A stretch of DNA of 64,000 bases from Sphingomonas gei (GTDB lineage: Bacteria > Pseudomonadota > Alphaproteobacteria > Sphingomonadales > Sphingomonadaceae): the NCBI RefSeq assembly GCF_004792685.1, contig NZ_SRXT01000005.1:372001-436000 (forward strand), read 5' to 3'. Both the position numbers and the translations under genes were made by a program. The notes beneath the pieces were generated by a model, which searched no databases, was not told the DNA's origin, and worked only from the letters and a program-made list of their open reading frames with translations. Positions 33,412 to 43,691 of this stretch are shown here, one piece after another. Position 1 is the stretch's first letter. Each line of letters starts with the position of its first letter.

Positions 33412-35418
33412 CTACGTTGACCGGAGATCCGGGGCCGTCGCCTCGGTCACCAGCTTGGCAACAACCTCATCCAGCGACAGCATCTGTTGTCCCTGGCTGC
33501 CGAGCACGCGCAACGCGACGGTGCCTTCGTCGGCCTCGCGCTTGCCGACGACGAGCAGGTTCGGGACCTTCGCCACCGAATGCTCGCGGACCTTGTAGTT
33601 GATCTTCTCGTTGCGCAGGTCGGTCTCCACTCGGATCCCCGCCGCGGCGAGCTTCTTTGCGACTTGCTGGGCATAATCGTCGGCGTCCGACACGATCGTC
33701 GCGACGACTGCCTGGGTCGGGGCGAGCCACAGGGGCAGCTTTCCGGCGAAATGCTCGATCAGGATGCCGATGAAGCGCTCATAGCTGCCGAAGATCGCGC
33801 GGTGGAGCATCACCGGGCGGTGACGCTCGCCATCCTCGCCGACATAGCTTGCGTCGAGCCGCTCGGGCAGTACGCGGTCCGACTGGATCGTGCCGACCTG
33901 CCAGGTCCGGCCGATCGCGTCGGTCAGATGCCATTCGAGCTTGGGCGCATAGAAGGCACCCTCGCCAGGCAGCTCTTCCCAGCCATATTCCTCGGTGGCG
34001 AGGCCGGCGCGCACCACGGCGTCGCGCAGCTCGTTCTCGGCCTTGTCCCACATCTCTTCGGTGCCGAAGCGATTGTCGGGGCGCAGCGCCAGCTTGATCG
34101 CATAAGTGAAGCCGAAATCGCGATAGATGCGGTCGGCGAGCGCGCAAAAGGCGCGGACTTCGTCGACGATCTGGTCCTCGCGGCAGAAGATGTGCGCGTC
34201 GTCCTGAGTGAACTGGCGGACGCGCATCAGCCCGTGCAGCGCGCCGTGGGGCTCGTTGCGATGGCAGCAGCCATTTTCGTAGAGGCGCAGCGGCAAGTCG
34301 CGATACGATTTGATTCCCTGGCGGAAGATCAGCACGTGTGCCGGGCAGTTCATCGGCTTGAGCGCCATCCACTGCGCGTCGTCCGATACGATCGGGCCCT
34401 CGTCCTCGACATTGGGGACTTCGTCGGGGATGACGAACATGTTCTCGCGATATTTGCCCCAATGGCCCGACTGCTCCCATTGGCGCGCGTCGATCACCTG
34501 CGGGGTCTTGACCTCGCGATAGCCGGCGGCGTCGATCGCGCGGCGCATATAGGCCTCGAGCGCGCGCCAGATGGTGAAGCCGTGCGGGTGCCAGAACACC
34601 GAGCCGTGCGCCTCGGCCTGCAAGTGGAACAGGTCCATTTCCTGGCCGAGCTTGCGATGGTCGCGCTTGGCCGCCTCTTCGAGCCGCATCAGATGCTCGT
34701 CGAGCTGCTTCTTGTTGAGCCAGCCGGTGCCGTAGATGCGGCTCAGCATCGCGTTCTTCTGGTCGCCGCGCCAATAGGCGCCCGACACGCGCGTCAGCTT
34801 GAACGCGTTGGGATCGACCTTGCCGGTCGAGGCGAGATGCGGCCCGCGACACATGTCGAGCCACGCGTCTTCGCCCTTGCCGGCGCGGTACACGGTCAGC
34901 TCTTCGCCTTCGGGAAGCTCCTGCGCCCATTCGGCCTTGAAGGTCTCGCCTTCGCGCTGCCAGCGTGCGATCAGGTCGGCACGGCTCCAGACTTCGCGGA
35001 TCAGCGGCTCGTCCTTGGCGATGATTCGGCGCATCTCGGCTTCGATCGCGGGCAGATCCTCCTCGGTGAAGGGGCGGTCCTTGGGCGCGAAATCGTAATA
35101 GAAGCCGTCATCGGTCGACGGGCCGAACGTGATCTGCGTGTCGGGGAAGAGATGCTGGACCGCTTCCGCCAGGATGTGCGCATAATCGTGGCGCGCCAGC
35201 TCGAGCGCGTCCTTTTCGTCGCGCGAAGTGACGAGCGCGAGCTGCGAATCGCCCTCGAACGGGCGGCCGATGTCGCGCAACTCGCCGTCGACCCGCGCGG
35301 CGAGCGCGGCCTTGGCGAGCCCCGGGCCGATCGCCGCGGCGATGTCCGCCGGGGTAGTCCCCGGGGCTACCTCACGGACGGAACCGTCGGGCAGCGTGAT
35401 ACGGAACATCTCGGACAC
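33412..35418 (-). CDS. thrS: Threonyl-tRNA synthetase
   Basis: About 668 residues. Domains in order: TGS ([20 protein letters not shown]), the N2 editing domain with [18 protein letters not shown] (HxxxH) and [13 protein letters not shown], the class II catalytic core with MNCPAH (zinc Cys), [15 protein letters not shown] (motif 2) and [19 protein letters not shown] (motif 3), and the C-terminal anticodon domain ([20 protein letters not shown]). The start is ambiguous: GTG at 35418 gives [12 protein letters not shown] at 35448 adds ten residues and ATG at 35409 removes three; none has a strong ribosome site. I chose 35418. Converges with the TorF porin gene. Confidence 0.95.
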   Translation of the reverse strand: MSEMFRITLPDGSVREVAPGTTPADIAAAIGPGLAKAALAARVDGELRDIGRPFEGDSQLALVTSRDEKDALELARHDYAHILAEAVQHLFPDTQITFGPSTDDGFYYDFAPKDRPFTEEDLPAIEAEMRRIIAKDEPLIREVWSRADLIARWQREGETFKAEWAQELPEGEELTVYRAGKGEDAWLDMCRGPHLASTGKVDPNAFKLTRVSGAYWRGDQKNAMLSRIYGTGWLNKKQLDEHLMRLEEAAKRDHRKLGQEMDLFHLQAEAHGSVFWHPHGFTIWRALEAYMRRAIDAAGYREVKTPQVIDARQWEQSGHWGKYRENMFVIPDEVPNVEDEGPIVSDDAQWMALKPMNCPAHVLIFRQGIKSYRDLPLRLYENGCCHRNEPHGALHGLMRVRQFTQDDAHIFCREDQIVDEVRAFCALADRIYRDFGFTYAIKLALRPDNRFGTEEMWDKAENELRDAVVRAGLATEEYGWEELPGEGAFYAPKLEWHLTDAIGRTWQVGTIQSDRVLPERLDASYVGEDGERHRPVMLHRAIFGSYERFIGILIEHFAGKLPLWLAPTQAVVATIVSDADDYAQQVAKKLAAAGIRVETDLRNEKINYKVREHSVAKVPNLLVVGKREADEGTVALRVLGSQGQQMLSLDEVVAKLVTEATAPDLRST

Positions 35419-35568
35419 GGATTGAACTTTCTGTTGGCCTGTCGGCATGGAAGAGCGGCGCTTATGCCTGTGCTGGCGCGATATAGGCAAGGCGCGTATC
35501 AAGAGCCAGTTCAGGCGAATAGTCCGAGGATTGGCCAGCGCGACGCGCATGGAGGGATGAGGAACAGC

Positions 35569-36603
35569 ATGTCGAACCACATCATCAATCGGCGCGACCT
35601 GATCGCCGGCGGCGCTGCCCTGACGATCGGTGTCGCGATGCCGCGTGCGGCCGAGGCCAAAGCGGCGCAGATCGTCAACCCTCTCGTGCTCCAGCGCGCC
35701 GACCCTCAGGTTTCGCGCCATGACGGCTGGTTCTATTTCACTGGCTCGGTCCCCGAATATGACCGCATCGTGCTGCGCCGCGCGCGGACGGTCGCGGGAC
35801 TCAAGGACGCGCCGGAGAGGGTAATCTGGCGCCGCCCCGCCAGCGGGAAGATGGCCGGCTATATCTGGGCGCCCGAAATTCATCATTTCGACGGCAAGTG
35901 GCACTTCTATTTCGCCGCGGGAAACGGCGACGACAAGTTCCACATCCGCACCTATGTGCTGCAGGGCAAGGGCGCGAACCCGCTCACCGCCGACTGGTCG
36001 CTGCTCGGCCAGTTCGAGACCCCTTGGGACAGCTTCACGCTCGACAGCACGATCTTCGAGCACAAGGGCACGCGCTACATCTGCTGGGCGCAGAAAGAGC
36101 CGGGGATCGAGACCAACAGCAACCTCTATCTCGCGCCGCTGAAAACTCCGACGACGCTCGCCGCGCCGCCCGCGCGGCTGACGGTGCCGACGCTCGATTG
36201 GGAAGTGCTCGGGTTCAAGGTCGCCGAGGGGCCGGCGCTGTTGGCGCGGAACGGCAAGCTGTTCCTGACCTATTCGGCGAGCGCCACCGACGCGCGCTAT
36301 TGCCTGGGAATGCTCACTGCCGATGCGGATGCCGACATCATGAACCCGGCGTCGTGGACCAAATCGCCGGTGCCGGTGTTCGCGACGTCGGAGGTGAACA
36401 AGGTGTTCGGGCCCGGGCATAACAGCTTCGTCGTCGACGAGCAGGGCCGCGACCTGCTGGTCTATCACGGGCGCGACTATCGCGAGATCAAGGGCGATCC
36501 GCTGTTCGATCCGAACCGGCATGCGCGGGTGCAGCGGGTGCAGTATCGCGCGGACGGAACGCCGGACTTCGGGGTACCGGTGGGAAACGGGTCGCTGCGA
36601 TAG
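35569..36603 (+). CDS. Tat-exported glycoside hydrolase family 43
   Basis: A 344-residue protein. A twin-arginine signal ([19 protein letters not shown]) precedes the five-bladed propeller. Catalytic acids by position: Asp45 in [19 protein letters not shown] (general base), the Asp in [14 protein letters not shown] (pKa modulator) and Glu in [15 protein letters not shown] (general acid). [17 protein letters not shown] is another family hallmark. GH43 enzymes act on arabinan, xylan side chains or galactan. The ATG at 35569 has GAGGAA upstream; a start at 35557 would overlap that site. It stands alone between thrS (divergent) and ldcA (convergent); a repeat follows. Confidence 0.9.
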   Translation: MSNHIINRRDLIAGGAALTIGVAMPRAAEAKAAQIVNPLVLQRADPQVSRHDGWFYFTGSVPEYDRIVLRRARTVAGLKDAPERVIWRRPASGKMAGYIWAPEIHHFDGKWHFYFAAGNGDDKFHIRTYVLQGKGANPLTADWSLLGQFETPWDSFTLDSTIFEHKGTRYICWAQKEPGIETNSNLYLAPLKTPTTLAAPPARLTVPTLDWEVLGFKVAEGPALLARNGKLFLTYSASATDARYCLGMLTADADADIMNPASWTKSPVPVFATSEVNKVFGPGHNSFVVDEQGRDLLVYHGRDYREIKGDPLFDPNRHARVQRVQYRADGTPDFGVPVGNGSLR

Positions 36604-36620
36604 GTTGCGACTGGTATTTG

Positions 36621-36700
36621 CATCATCCGGTGAAAGCCGGACCCGGAGCCAAGCAGGGCATCGCTCGTGACCCTGGGTCCCGGCCTTCGCGGGGATGACG
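36621..36700. repeat. Inverted repeat after the GH43 gene
   Basis: CATCATCCGGTGAAAGCCGG with ACCCGGAGCC and GACCCTGGGTCCCGGCCTTC with GCGGGGATGACG form an imperfect 80-base palindrome between convergent genes. It is a different sequence family from the other palindromes in the window. Confidence 0.7.
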
Positions 36701-36856
36701 GCTAAGGGCTCCGTCGGCCGCCAAGGGCGCTTGCAATGTAGGATTTCGTCTGCTTGCTCCTCAGTCGGCCAAGTCCGCAGCTCTTTGACATATTGAAGGA
36801 TACGACGTCTGGCGGGACATGCCGATAGTGTGACCCTGGTGTGACCTTCGAGGGCC

Positions 36857-37675
36857 CTACGCGAGTCCGAACGGCACCACGCGGTTCAGTTCGACATGGC
36901 CGATCTCTGCCCGGCCCAGATACGGCACCTTCATGTCGCGGCACCAGCGCGTAATGATCTGCTCGATCGTCTCGCCAAAGTCGTTGCCGTTGTCGACCAC
37001 TGCGCTCACCGCGCCGAGCCGCACCCCGGCGATTCCCCTGAGCTGGGTGGCGTGCGCCATCTGGAACAGCATCCGATCGATCCGGTACAGCGGCTCGTCG
37101 ACTTCCTCGATCATCAGCACATGATCGGTGAGGTCGGGCAGCCACGGCGTGCCGATCATCGTAGTGAGGATGGCGAGGTTGAAAGCGGCGGCTGGGCGCC
37201 CGTCGGCCAGGCTCGGCTCGAGCGCGCGGCGGTCCTTGTCGATCAGCCAGCCGAGCGCCCAGCCCGCCGCCTCGCCGGTATCGTTCTTGCCCACGCTGCT
37301 CGCCATCGAGGCATGGACCGAACGCCCGATCCGCCGCGCGTAGAGCGCGCCGAGCAGGAAACCCATGTCCGAGAACCCCATATAGGTCTTGCGCGCCGCC
37401 GCGGGCCCCAGCTGCGGCATCACCGTGTCGAGGATGCGGTTCGAGCCATAGCCGCCGCGCGCGAACCAGATCGCATCGAAGCCGGGATCGTTGGCGAATT
37501 CGAGGAACGCCGCCGCGCGCACGGCATCGGAGCCGGCGAAATGGCCTTCCTCTAGATAGCATTGCGGGTGAAATACGATGTCGTGCTCGGGATAAGTGAG
37601 CGCCATGAACGCCGCCATGCGCAGCGAGCCTTCGCGGCTGACGGGTCGTGCGGGGGCTACCACTCCGATGCGCAT
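36857..37675 (-). CDS. ldcA: LD-carboxypeptidase (S66 family)
   Basis: A 272-residue enzyme starting at ATG 37675 ([12 protein letters not shown]). The three S66 active-site regions are intact: [13 protein letters not shown] followed by [10 protein letters not shown] (nucleophile Ser102), [16 protein letters not shown] (Glu190/191) and [13 protein letters not shown] (His260). It removes the terminal D-Ala from murein tetrapeptides, giving tripeptide that can be re-ligated to UDP-MurNAc. That fits the divergent neighbour, an Mpl-like ligase 78 bases away. Somewhat shorter than the 304-residue E. coli LdcA. No signal peptide, as expected for the cytoplasmic recycling enzyme. Confidence 0.93.
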   Translation of the reverse strand: MRIGVVAPARPVSREGSLRMAAFMALTYPEHDIVFHPQCYLEEGHFAGSDAVRAAAFLEFANDPGFDAIWFARGGYGSNRILDTVMPQLGPAAARKTYMGFSDMGFLLGALYARRIGRSVHASMASSVGKNDTGEAAGWALGWLIDKDRRALEPSLADGRPAAAFNLAILTTMIGTPWLPDLTDHVLMIEEVDEPLYRIDRMLFQMAHATQLRGIAGVRLGAVSAVVDNGNDFGETIEQIITRWCRDMKVPYLGRAEIGHVELNRVVPFGLA

Positions 37676-37753
37676 GCAAATCCATCCTCGAACCGAAGGG
37701 GAGGGCGTGTCGCGCCTTGCTCCCCCGGAGTAAATTGCCGATAGCCCGGCCTT

Positions 37754-39151
37754 ATGGACCACCGCAAACCTTACTTCTTCGTCGGTATCGGCGGCAGCGG
37801 GATGATGCCGCTCGCTATGATCCTCGCGGGGCAAGGCGCGACCGTCTCCGGATCGGACCGCAGCCTCGACGCGGGGCGGCTCCCGGCGAAGTTTGACGAC
37901 CTGAAGCGCCGCGGCGTCGCCTTGTTCGCGCAGGATGGCAACGGGATCGTATCGTCCGACCAGATCGTCGTCGCCTCCGCCGCGATCGAGGCGAGCGTGC
38001 CCGACATGATCGTGGCCGCCGAACTCGGTAACGAACGGATGACCCGCGCCGAACTGAACGCCCGGCTGTTCAACGCCGCATCCTTGTCGATCGGCGTGGC
38101 GGGAACGAGTGGCAAGTCGACCGTGACCGGCATGATCGGCTGGATCCTCCACGCCTGCGGGCGCGACCCGACGGTGATGAACGGCGCCGTGATGAAGAAC
38201 TTCGTCTCTCCGCAAGCGCCGTTCGCCAGTGCGCTGGTCGGCGCCGGCGACGCCTATGTCAGCGAAGTCGACGAGAGCGACGGCTCGATAGCGCTGTATC
38301 GGCCGGGGATCGCGGTGCTCAACAATGTCAGCCTCGATCACATGCCGATGGCGCAGCTGATCGACCTGTTCGGTGCCTTCATCGCCAAGGCAGGCACGGC
38401 GGTGGTCAATCTCGACAATGGCGACGGCGCTGCGCTGGCGATGACTCTGCCGGCGGGCCGGCTGACCAGTTTTGCCATCGAAGGCCAAGCCGATCTGGTT
38501 GCACGCAACGTCGAGCAGCAGCCCTTTGGTGTCGCCTTCGATCTGCACGCGCAGGGCGCGGTGCCGGTCCGCGTGACGCTGCAGGTGCCGGGGCGGCACA
38601 ACGTCTCGAACGCGCTCGCGGCGCTCGGCGCAGTGCAGGCGGCTGGGGTGCCGCTCGAAGCAGCGGTCGAGGCGATCGCCGGGTTCACGGGGCTCAAACG
38701 CCGGTTCGAGCTGGTCGGCGAGACGGGCGGCGTCGCGGTCATCGACGATTTCGGGCACAACCCCGACAAGATCGCCGCCACGCTCGATACGCTCCACGCC
38801 TTTCCCGGCCGGCTGCTGCTGTTGTTCCAGCCGCACGGCTATGGCCCGCTCAAGGTGATGCGCAGCGAGCTTGTGTCGATGTTCGCGTCGAAGCTCGCGC
38901 CGGACGACCTGCTCGTCCTCCCCGACCCGGTCTATCAGGGCGGCACCGTCACGCGCGACGTGACCAGCGCCGACATCATCGCCGATATCGCCGCCACCGG
39001 CAGGCGCGCGCTGCACATCCCGGACCGCGAGGCCGCGGCCGCGCATCTGGTCGCGCAGGCCCGCCCGGGCGACCGCATCGTCGTCATGGGCGCGCGCGAC
39101 GATACGTTGAGCCTGCTCGCGCAAGGCATGGTGGACATAATGTCGCGCTAG
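37754..39151 (+). CDS. mpl: Mpl-like Mur ligase (UDP-MurNAc:tripeptide ligase)
   Basis: A 465-residue Mur ligase. Rossmann start FFVGIGGSGMMPLAM, ATP P-loop GVAGTSGKSTVTGMIGW (about residues 114-130), central EVDESDGS and LNNVSLDHM, and C-terminal IDDFGHNPDKIAATLDTLHA followed by FQPHGYGPLKVM. The DDFGHNP form differs from the DDYAHHP of MurC, which points to a recycling ligase of the Mpl group or a relative rather than MurC itself. The reaction would join L-Ala-gamma-D-Glu-meso-Dap to UDP-MurNAc. The divergent ldcA provides that tripeptide. MurC-like synthesis activity is the alternative. Confidence 0.83.
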   Translation: MDHRKPYFFVGIGGSGMMPLAMILAGQGATVSGSDRSLDAGRLPAKFDDLKRRGVALFAQDGNGIVSSDQIVVASAAIEASVPDMIVAAELGNERMTRAELNARLFNAASLSIGVAGTSGKSTVTGMIGWILHACGRDPTVMNGAVMKNFVSPQAPFASALVGAGDAYVSEVDESDGSIALYRPGIAVLNNVSLDHMPMAQLIDLFGAFIAKAGTAVVNLDNGDGAALAMTLPAGRLTSFAIEGQADLVARNVEQQPFGVAFDLHAQGAVPVRVTLQVPGRHNVSNALAALGAVQAAGVPLEAAVEAIAGFTGLKRRFELVGETGGVAVIDDFGHNPDKIAATLDTLHAFPGRLLLLFQPHGYGPLKVMRSELVSMFASKLAPDDLLVLPDPVYQGGTVTRDVTSADIIADIAATGRRALHIPDREAAAAHLVAQARPGDRIVVMGARDDTLSLLAQGMVDIMSR

Positions 39152-39331
39152 CTTGGCATGATGCCGAACAGGCTGGACGCCCAAGCGGGTGTGCCAGTGG
39201 GCGGGCTCACTCCTGAATTTCATCAGATCCACAGACCGCGGAGCATGCCCCGAGCACCTGTCTCAACCCAGTTGCATCGCCGATTACGGCTCGCTAATGG
39301 ATGCGCCTCCCGGTCTGCCGGGGCCGGCGGC

Positions 39332-39407
39332 GGGGCTGTAGCTCAGATGGGAGAGCGCTGCAATCGCACTGCAGAGGTCAGGGGTTCGATTCCCCTCAGC
39401 TCCACCA
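39332..39407 (+). tRNA. tRNA-Ala (anticodon CGC)
   Basis: 76 bases with encoded CCA. Acceptor GGGGCTG/CAGCTCC includes the G3-U70 pair that marks alanine tRNAs. Anticodon stem CTGCA/TGCAG with loop ATCGCAC, anticodon CGC at 39365-39367, reading GCG codons. Confidence 0.97.
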
Positions 39408-39476
39408 CCGCCATCCTGCTTAAGACTAACTCGTCTGTTCACCATCGCCGCGGCCGGGCATGATCGCGCGATCGTC

Positions 39477-40532
39477 ATGACCAGGCAAACTCTTCTCCGT
39501 TTCGCTGCTGTCTGGGCCATCTGGCTCACGGTGGCGCTAGTCACGTCGGGGCAGGCCTATGTCGCCGGCCTCACTGCCGGAACCCCGCTGGCCTGGCGCA
39601 CTGCGTTCGGTAACGGAATCGTATGGTATTCGGCCTGGGCGGTGCTGACGCCGGCAGTGGTGGCAGCTGCGCGTCGTTTCGCCAGCGAACAGCGGCTGGC
39701 GGTGCTTGCAGCGATCCACCTGGCGGCAGGCCTGTGCATCGCGGTCCTTCACGCGGCACTCTATGCGTCCTTGAACGCGATGATCTACGGCCGGAAGCCG
39801 TGGGCGCCGTGGAGCACCGATCTTCTGCTGCTCAAGCTGACGAGCAGCATTCACGTTCATCTGATGATCTACGCGATCATCGTCGGCATCGTGCTCGGGG
39901 CACGCGCCTATCGCGAGCTTCGCGACCGGGAAGTCGCCGCCGCGCTGCTCCAGACCCGGCTCGCCGAAGCGGAGACCGCGGCGCTGCGCGCCCAGCTGCA
40001 ACCGCACTTCCTGTTCAACACCCTGAATGCGATCTCGGCGCTGGTGCCCGATGATCCGGTCGCGGCGCAGCGGCTGATCGCGCGACTGGGCGATTTGCTG
40101 CGGCTGTCGATCGACGATCGTCGCGCGCAACAGAGCACGCTCATCGACGAGCTGGCATTCACCGATGCCTATCTCGCGATAGAAGAGGCAAGGCTTGGCG
40201 ATCGGCTCCGCATCATGCGCCGTGTCGCTCCCGAGACGCTCCCGACCGAAGTGCCGGCATTGCTGCTCCAGCCGCTCGTCGAGAACGCCGTGCGCCACGG
40301 CATCGCGCCGCGCGTCCAAGGGGGGACACTCACCATAGAGGTGGACCTGCTGGGCGATGCGGTGCGGATCATCGTCGCAGACGACGGCAAGGGCGTGGAC
40401 GCGGTGATCGAGGGAGTCGGGCTGGGCAATAGCCGCCAACGGCTTCGCCAGCTTTACGGCGGGCGGCAATCACTCGAGATCGACACCGCGCCCGATGCCG
40501 GCTTCCGCGTGACGATCCTGGTGCCGCGATGA
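39477..40532 (+). CDS. LytS/AlgZ-type sensor histidine kinase
   Basis: A 351-residue kinase. Four membrane segments occupy about residues 10-140 with almost no periplasmic domain. A short coiled stretch then leads to the PF06580-type phosphoacceptor RAQLQPHFLFNTLNAISALV (His177), followed by an ATPase domain with LLLQPLVENAVRHGI (N box) and DDGKGVD and GVGLGNSRQRLRQLYG (G boxes). It overlaps the response regulator gene by ATGA (40529-40532). The signal it senses is unknown; related kinases regulate murein, competence or exopolysaccharide genes. Confidence 0.92.
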   Translation: MTRQTLLRFAAVWAIWLTVALVTSGQAYVAGLTAGTPLAWRTAFGNGIVWYSAWAVLTPAVVAAARRFASEQRLAVLAAIHLAAGLCIAVLHAALYASLNAMIYGRKPWAPWSTDLLLLKLTSSIHVHLMIYAIIVGIVLGARAYRELRDREVAAALLQTRLAEAETAALRAQLQPHFLFNTLNAISALVPDDPVAAQRLIARLGDLLRLSIDDRRAQQSTLIDELAFTDAYLAIEEARLGDRLRIMRRVAPETLPTEVPALLLQPLVENAVRHGIAPRVQGGTLTIEVDLLGDAVRIIVADDGKGVDAVIEGVGLGNSRQRLRQLYGGRQSLEIDTAPDAGFRVTILVPR

Positions 40533-41269
40533 TTCGAACGCTGATCGTCGACGATGAGCCCCTCGCCCGCCGCGCAGTGCGCGCGCCACTGGAGGCGAAT
40601 GGTGATTTCGAAATAGTCGCGGAGGCGGGGCACGGTGCCGCCGCGGTCGAGGCGATCAGGGCGCTGCGCCCCGACCTGGTGTTTCTCGACGTGCAGATGC
40701 CGGAGATGAGCGGGTTCGAAGTGGTCGAAGCCGTTGGCGAGGATGCGATGCCGCTGATCGTGTTCGTGACGGCGTTCGATGCCTATGCGGTACGCGCGTT
40801 CGAGGCGCAGGCGCTCGACTATCTTCTCAAGCCGTTCGACGACCTGCGATTTGGCCGAGTACTCGAACGCGTGCGCCGGCAACTGGAGATGCACGGCGAG
40901 CGTGGCGATCGGCTGCGTTCGATGCTGAGCGAACTCGGCCACGCGCCGAAGCTGGTGGCGCGGTCGCACGGCAGCTTGCGGCTGGTCCGGCTCGATGAAA
41001 TCGACTGGATCGCCGCTGCGGGCGACTATGCGGAAGTGCATTCGAATGGGCGAACGTTGCTGCTCAACGATTCGATGGCCTCGCTTGAAGCCACGCTCCC
41101 GAACGAGGCGTTCGCGCGCATCCATCGCTCGGCGATCGTTCGCCTCGAGCGGGTGACCGAGATACGGCCCGGCGCGCACGGGGACGGCGTGGTGCGACTC
41201 GCCTGCGGCACCGAGCTTCGGTTGAGCCGACGCTACCGCCAGGCGATCGACGCCTATCTGCGACGCTGA
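40529..41269 (+). CDS. LytTR family response regulator
   Basis: A 246-residue regulator. The receiver domain (residues 1-120) has the acidic pair in LIVDDEPLARRA, phosphorylation site Asp54 in DLVFLDVQMPEMSG, FVTAF and the conserved lysine in DYLLKPFDD. The C-terminal LytTR DNA-binding domain spans about residues 145-246 (LVRLDEIDWIAAAGDYAEVH, FARIHRSAIVRLERVTEIRP, LRLSRRYRQAIDAYL). It is translationally coupled to the kinase gene. It probably regulates the gene just downstream (97 bases on), but no paired LytTR operator was identified there by eye. Confidence 0.93.
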   Translation: MIRTLIVDDEPLARRAVRAPLEANGDFEIVAEAGHGAAAVEAIRALRPDLVFLDVQMPEMSGFEVVEAVGEDAMPLIVFVTAFDAYAVRAFEAQALDYLLKPFDDLRFGRVLERVRRQLEMHGERGDRLRSMLSELGHAPKLVARSHGSLRLVRLDEIDWIAAAGDYAEVHSNGRTLLLNDSMASLEATLPNEAFARIHRSAIVRLERVTEIRPGAHGDGVVRLACGTELRLSRRYRQAIDAYLRR

Positions 41270-41366
41270 TCCCGTCTGCCGGGTCGGGCGTCCCGCTCGG
41301 CGAAAGTGCGTTGTCTGCGACCCCCGCCCAAGCCGTGTGTTGCCGTACCGGAAGAGGAGGGGTGCT

Positions 41367-43282
41367 ATGACTGCGCTACGCAAACTGAGCGCTAGTGTTT
41401 GCTTTCTGCTGGCGCTGTTCGCCGCTCCACCGGGCTTGGCGCAGCCACAGGGCCGGCTGGTCACCAGTCAGCTTCAGTCGACCAGCTTTGCCGACAGCAG
41501 GATCGGCATCTCGCCCGTGCGCAATGTGACAGCCTATCTGCCGCCGCGTTATTCGGAAACCGGGCGGCGCTTTCCGGTGCTCTATTTCCTGAACTATTTC
41601 TTCGAGGATCACCGCGAGCCCTTTGCCACCTACGCCGCGAGGCAGCTGCTGGATGAAGCGATCCGCAAGAACGTGATTGGCGACGTGATCGTCGTGACCG
41701 CGGATTTCGCGACCCCGGCGGGCAGCTCCTGGTACGTCAACTCATCGGCTACCGGGAATTGGGAAGACTTCATGGTGCGCGAACTGGTGCCCCATGTCGA
41801 CGCGACCTACCGCACGCTGGTCAGCCGCAATTCGCGTGGCATCGTGGGGGACGGTCCGGGCGGCTATGGCGCGATCCGCTTCGGGATGCGGCACCCTGAG
41901 CTGTTCGGCGCGGTCTATGGCATGCAGCCGGTGGCGAGCGGACCGGGCATCCAGCCGACGCACAGCCGGCCGATTTCGAGCTGCTCGCGCGCGCGACGTC
42001 GATCGACGATCTGGGGAGCGACGGCTTCTCGTGGATATTCACGTCGATCTATCAGGCCTTTTCGCCCAATCCGAATCGTCCGCCGCTCTATTTCGATCCG
42101 CCGGCGGGGCGGGTGGATGGGCGGACCGTGGTGGACAGCGCAGTCACCGCGCGGTTCCAGCGAGACTTCGCGCTCACCGAATTGCTACCGGCCTATGCCG
42201 ACAATCTGAAGTCGCTACGGGCCCTAAAGTTCGACTGGGGGCGGCAGGACATTGTCACCGATCATATCTATGGCGCCCAGGCATTCTCGAACCGCCTCGT
42301 CGAGTTCGGCGTGCCGCACGAGGCGGAGGAACATGGCGGCGGCTTTCGCGACCGGCATTGGGGCAGTGGGGGACGCGTCTACACCGACGTCCTGCCCTTC
42401 TTCGCGCGCCACTTGCTGTTCGGGCCGCCCGCCGAATTGCGCGATCGCGTGACGGCGGCGCATGGGATGCTGCGCCAGGCGATGCTCGCCAACGATCCGG
42501 ATGCGCGCGCGCATCTGTATCGCCCCGACGCGATGAGCACGCCCGAATATCAACCGGCATTATACGGAACCGCGCAGATCGCAGCCTATCACCGGGCGAT
42601 GCGCGAGCGGCGCCGCGTGACGGGCTATGTACCCGTGCCGAGCGAAGTGCTCGACCTGGGCAATGTCGCGGTCGAGAGCGGCACCTTCACCGTTACATGG
42701 GCGCTTCCGAACGGCACGACCGAAGAGGAGCGGGGAAAATACCTCAATGTCTGGGCGATGGAGCCGGACGGTAGTCTGCGGCTCAAGGCAGATGCATGGG
42801 GCTATTTCCGTCCTCTGGCGGATCCTGCGGCATTCTTCGTCGCGCTACCGCAGGGAGATGCGCCCGCGCGCCGCCGGTCGGTCGCGGATCTTCGATTGGC
42901 GCGGACGCTCCAGGCACGGAACGATCGCAACGCCATTGCGGTGCGCACCTATGACGCCGAGGCGAAGATCGCGGATTATGCCGATGATGCGGTGATCATG
43001 CCGTTCGCGGACACCAACAAGACCGGGATCGGCGAAATCCGGCCCTATTTCATCGCCTACACCAATGGCGGTCGCGGCGCGACGTTCGACTCGGTGCGCG
43101 TATGGAATGTCGGTTTCGAGGATTTTGGATCCTATGTGCTCGAATATCCGAAGTTCCGCGTCGCGTGGCGATCGGCCGGCGCGTCGGGCGTGGTCAAAGG
43201 CGGCGGACTGCGCCTTTGGCGCCGTCGGACTGACGGATCGCTCGAGCTGCTTCGCCAGATCGGCACGCACGACTATCGGTGA
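41367..43282 (+). pseudogene. Esterase fused to two NTF2-like domains, broken by one frameshift
   Basis: Starts at ATG 41367 behind AGGAGG with a signal peptide ending APPGLAQP. The first frame encodes an alpha/beta-hydrolase esterase: TAYLPPRYSETGRRFPVLYF, then GDGPGGYGAIRFGMRHPELF (here Gly-Asp-Gly in place of GHSxGG, so the usual nucleophile Ser is missing). At about 41955-41975 the frame changes by one base; the other frame continues DFELLARATSIDDLGSDGFS through HEAEEHGGGFRDRHWGSG to the end of the hydrolase, and then two SnoaL/DUF4440-like domains (about residues 400-525 and 525-638) follow to TGA 43282. One missing G near 41960 would restore a 638-residue protein. Sequencing error or recent mutation cannot be told apart. 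Confidence 0.75.
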
Positions 43283-43394
43283 GCGGCGCCGCCGGCTTTA
43301 CGGCTTCTTTATTCGATCGGCCGACTTCCCCGTGGAAGCTTAATCCCGATCCGCACCACATCGCTCCTCGACATCGATTGTGGGAGCAAGTGAG

Positions 43395-43679
43395 GTGCAA
43401 CCGTTTCTGCGCCATCTGGAGCAAGGGGAGCGCTGGTGGGGAGCGGAATGCGCCTGCCGCGGGCTCGGTGCCCTGCTGCTCGGCCTGTGCGCGACGGCAT
43501 TCTGGTGGCTGCACCGCTCACTCAACCAGGCAGCAACGCACGGCCCCGGACCGCTGGAGATCGCCTTTGCGGCGCTCGCCGTCGCCGCGCTCGGGCTAGG
43601 GCTGGCCTTCGTCTTCGAAGGACCGGCGCTGTTCCGCCTGATCCCGGTGCCCGGCCATCACCTGACTTTCACTCCATGA
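43395..43679 (+). CDS. Small two-helix membrane protein before the kdp genes
   Basis: About 94 residues. The GTG at 43395 is chosen because GGGAG lies 8 bases upstream; an in-frame GTG at 43380 has no ribosome site. It has two hydrophobic stretches (GLGALLLGLCATAFWWLH and IAFAALAVAALGLGLAFVF) and short soluble ends, and ends LFRLIPVPGHHLTFTP. I do not recognise a family. It is 12 bases before the next tiny ORF and so belongs to the kdp transcript; a role in potassium sensing or in Kdp assembly is only a guess. Confidence 0.6.
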   Translation: MQPFLRHLEQGERWWGAECACRGLGALLLGLCATAFWWLHRSLNQAATHGPGPLEIAFAALAVAALGLGLAFVFEGPALFRLIPVPGHHLTFTP

Positions 43680-43691
43680 CAGGAAACCATC

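Noticed and set aside
35449..35568. Leader or T-box-like regulation of thrS
   Set aside because: No specifier-loop or T-box core sequence, and no attenuator hairpin, is seen between the start of thrS and the divergent GH43 gene.
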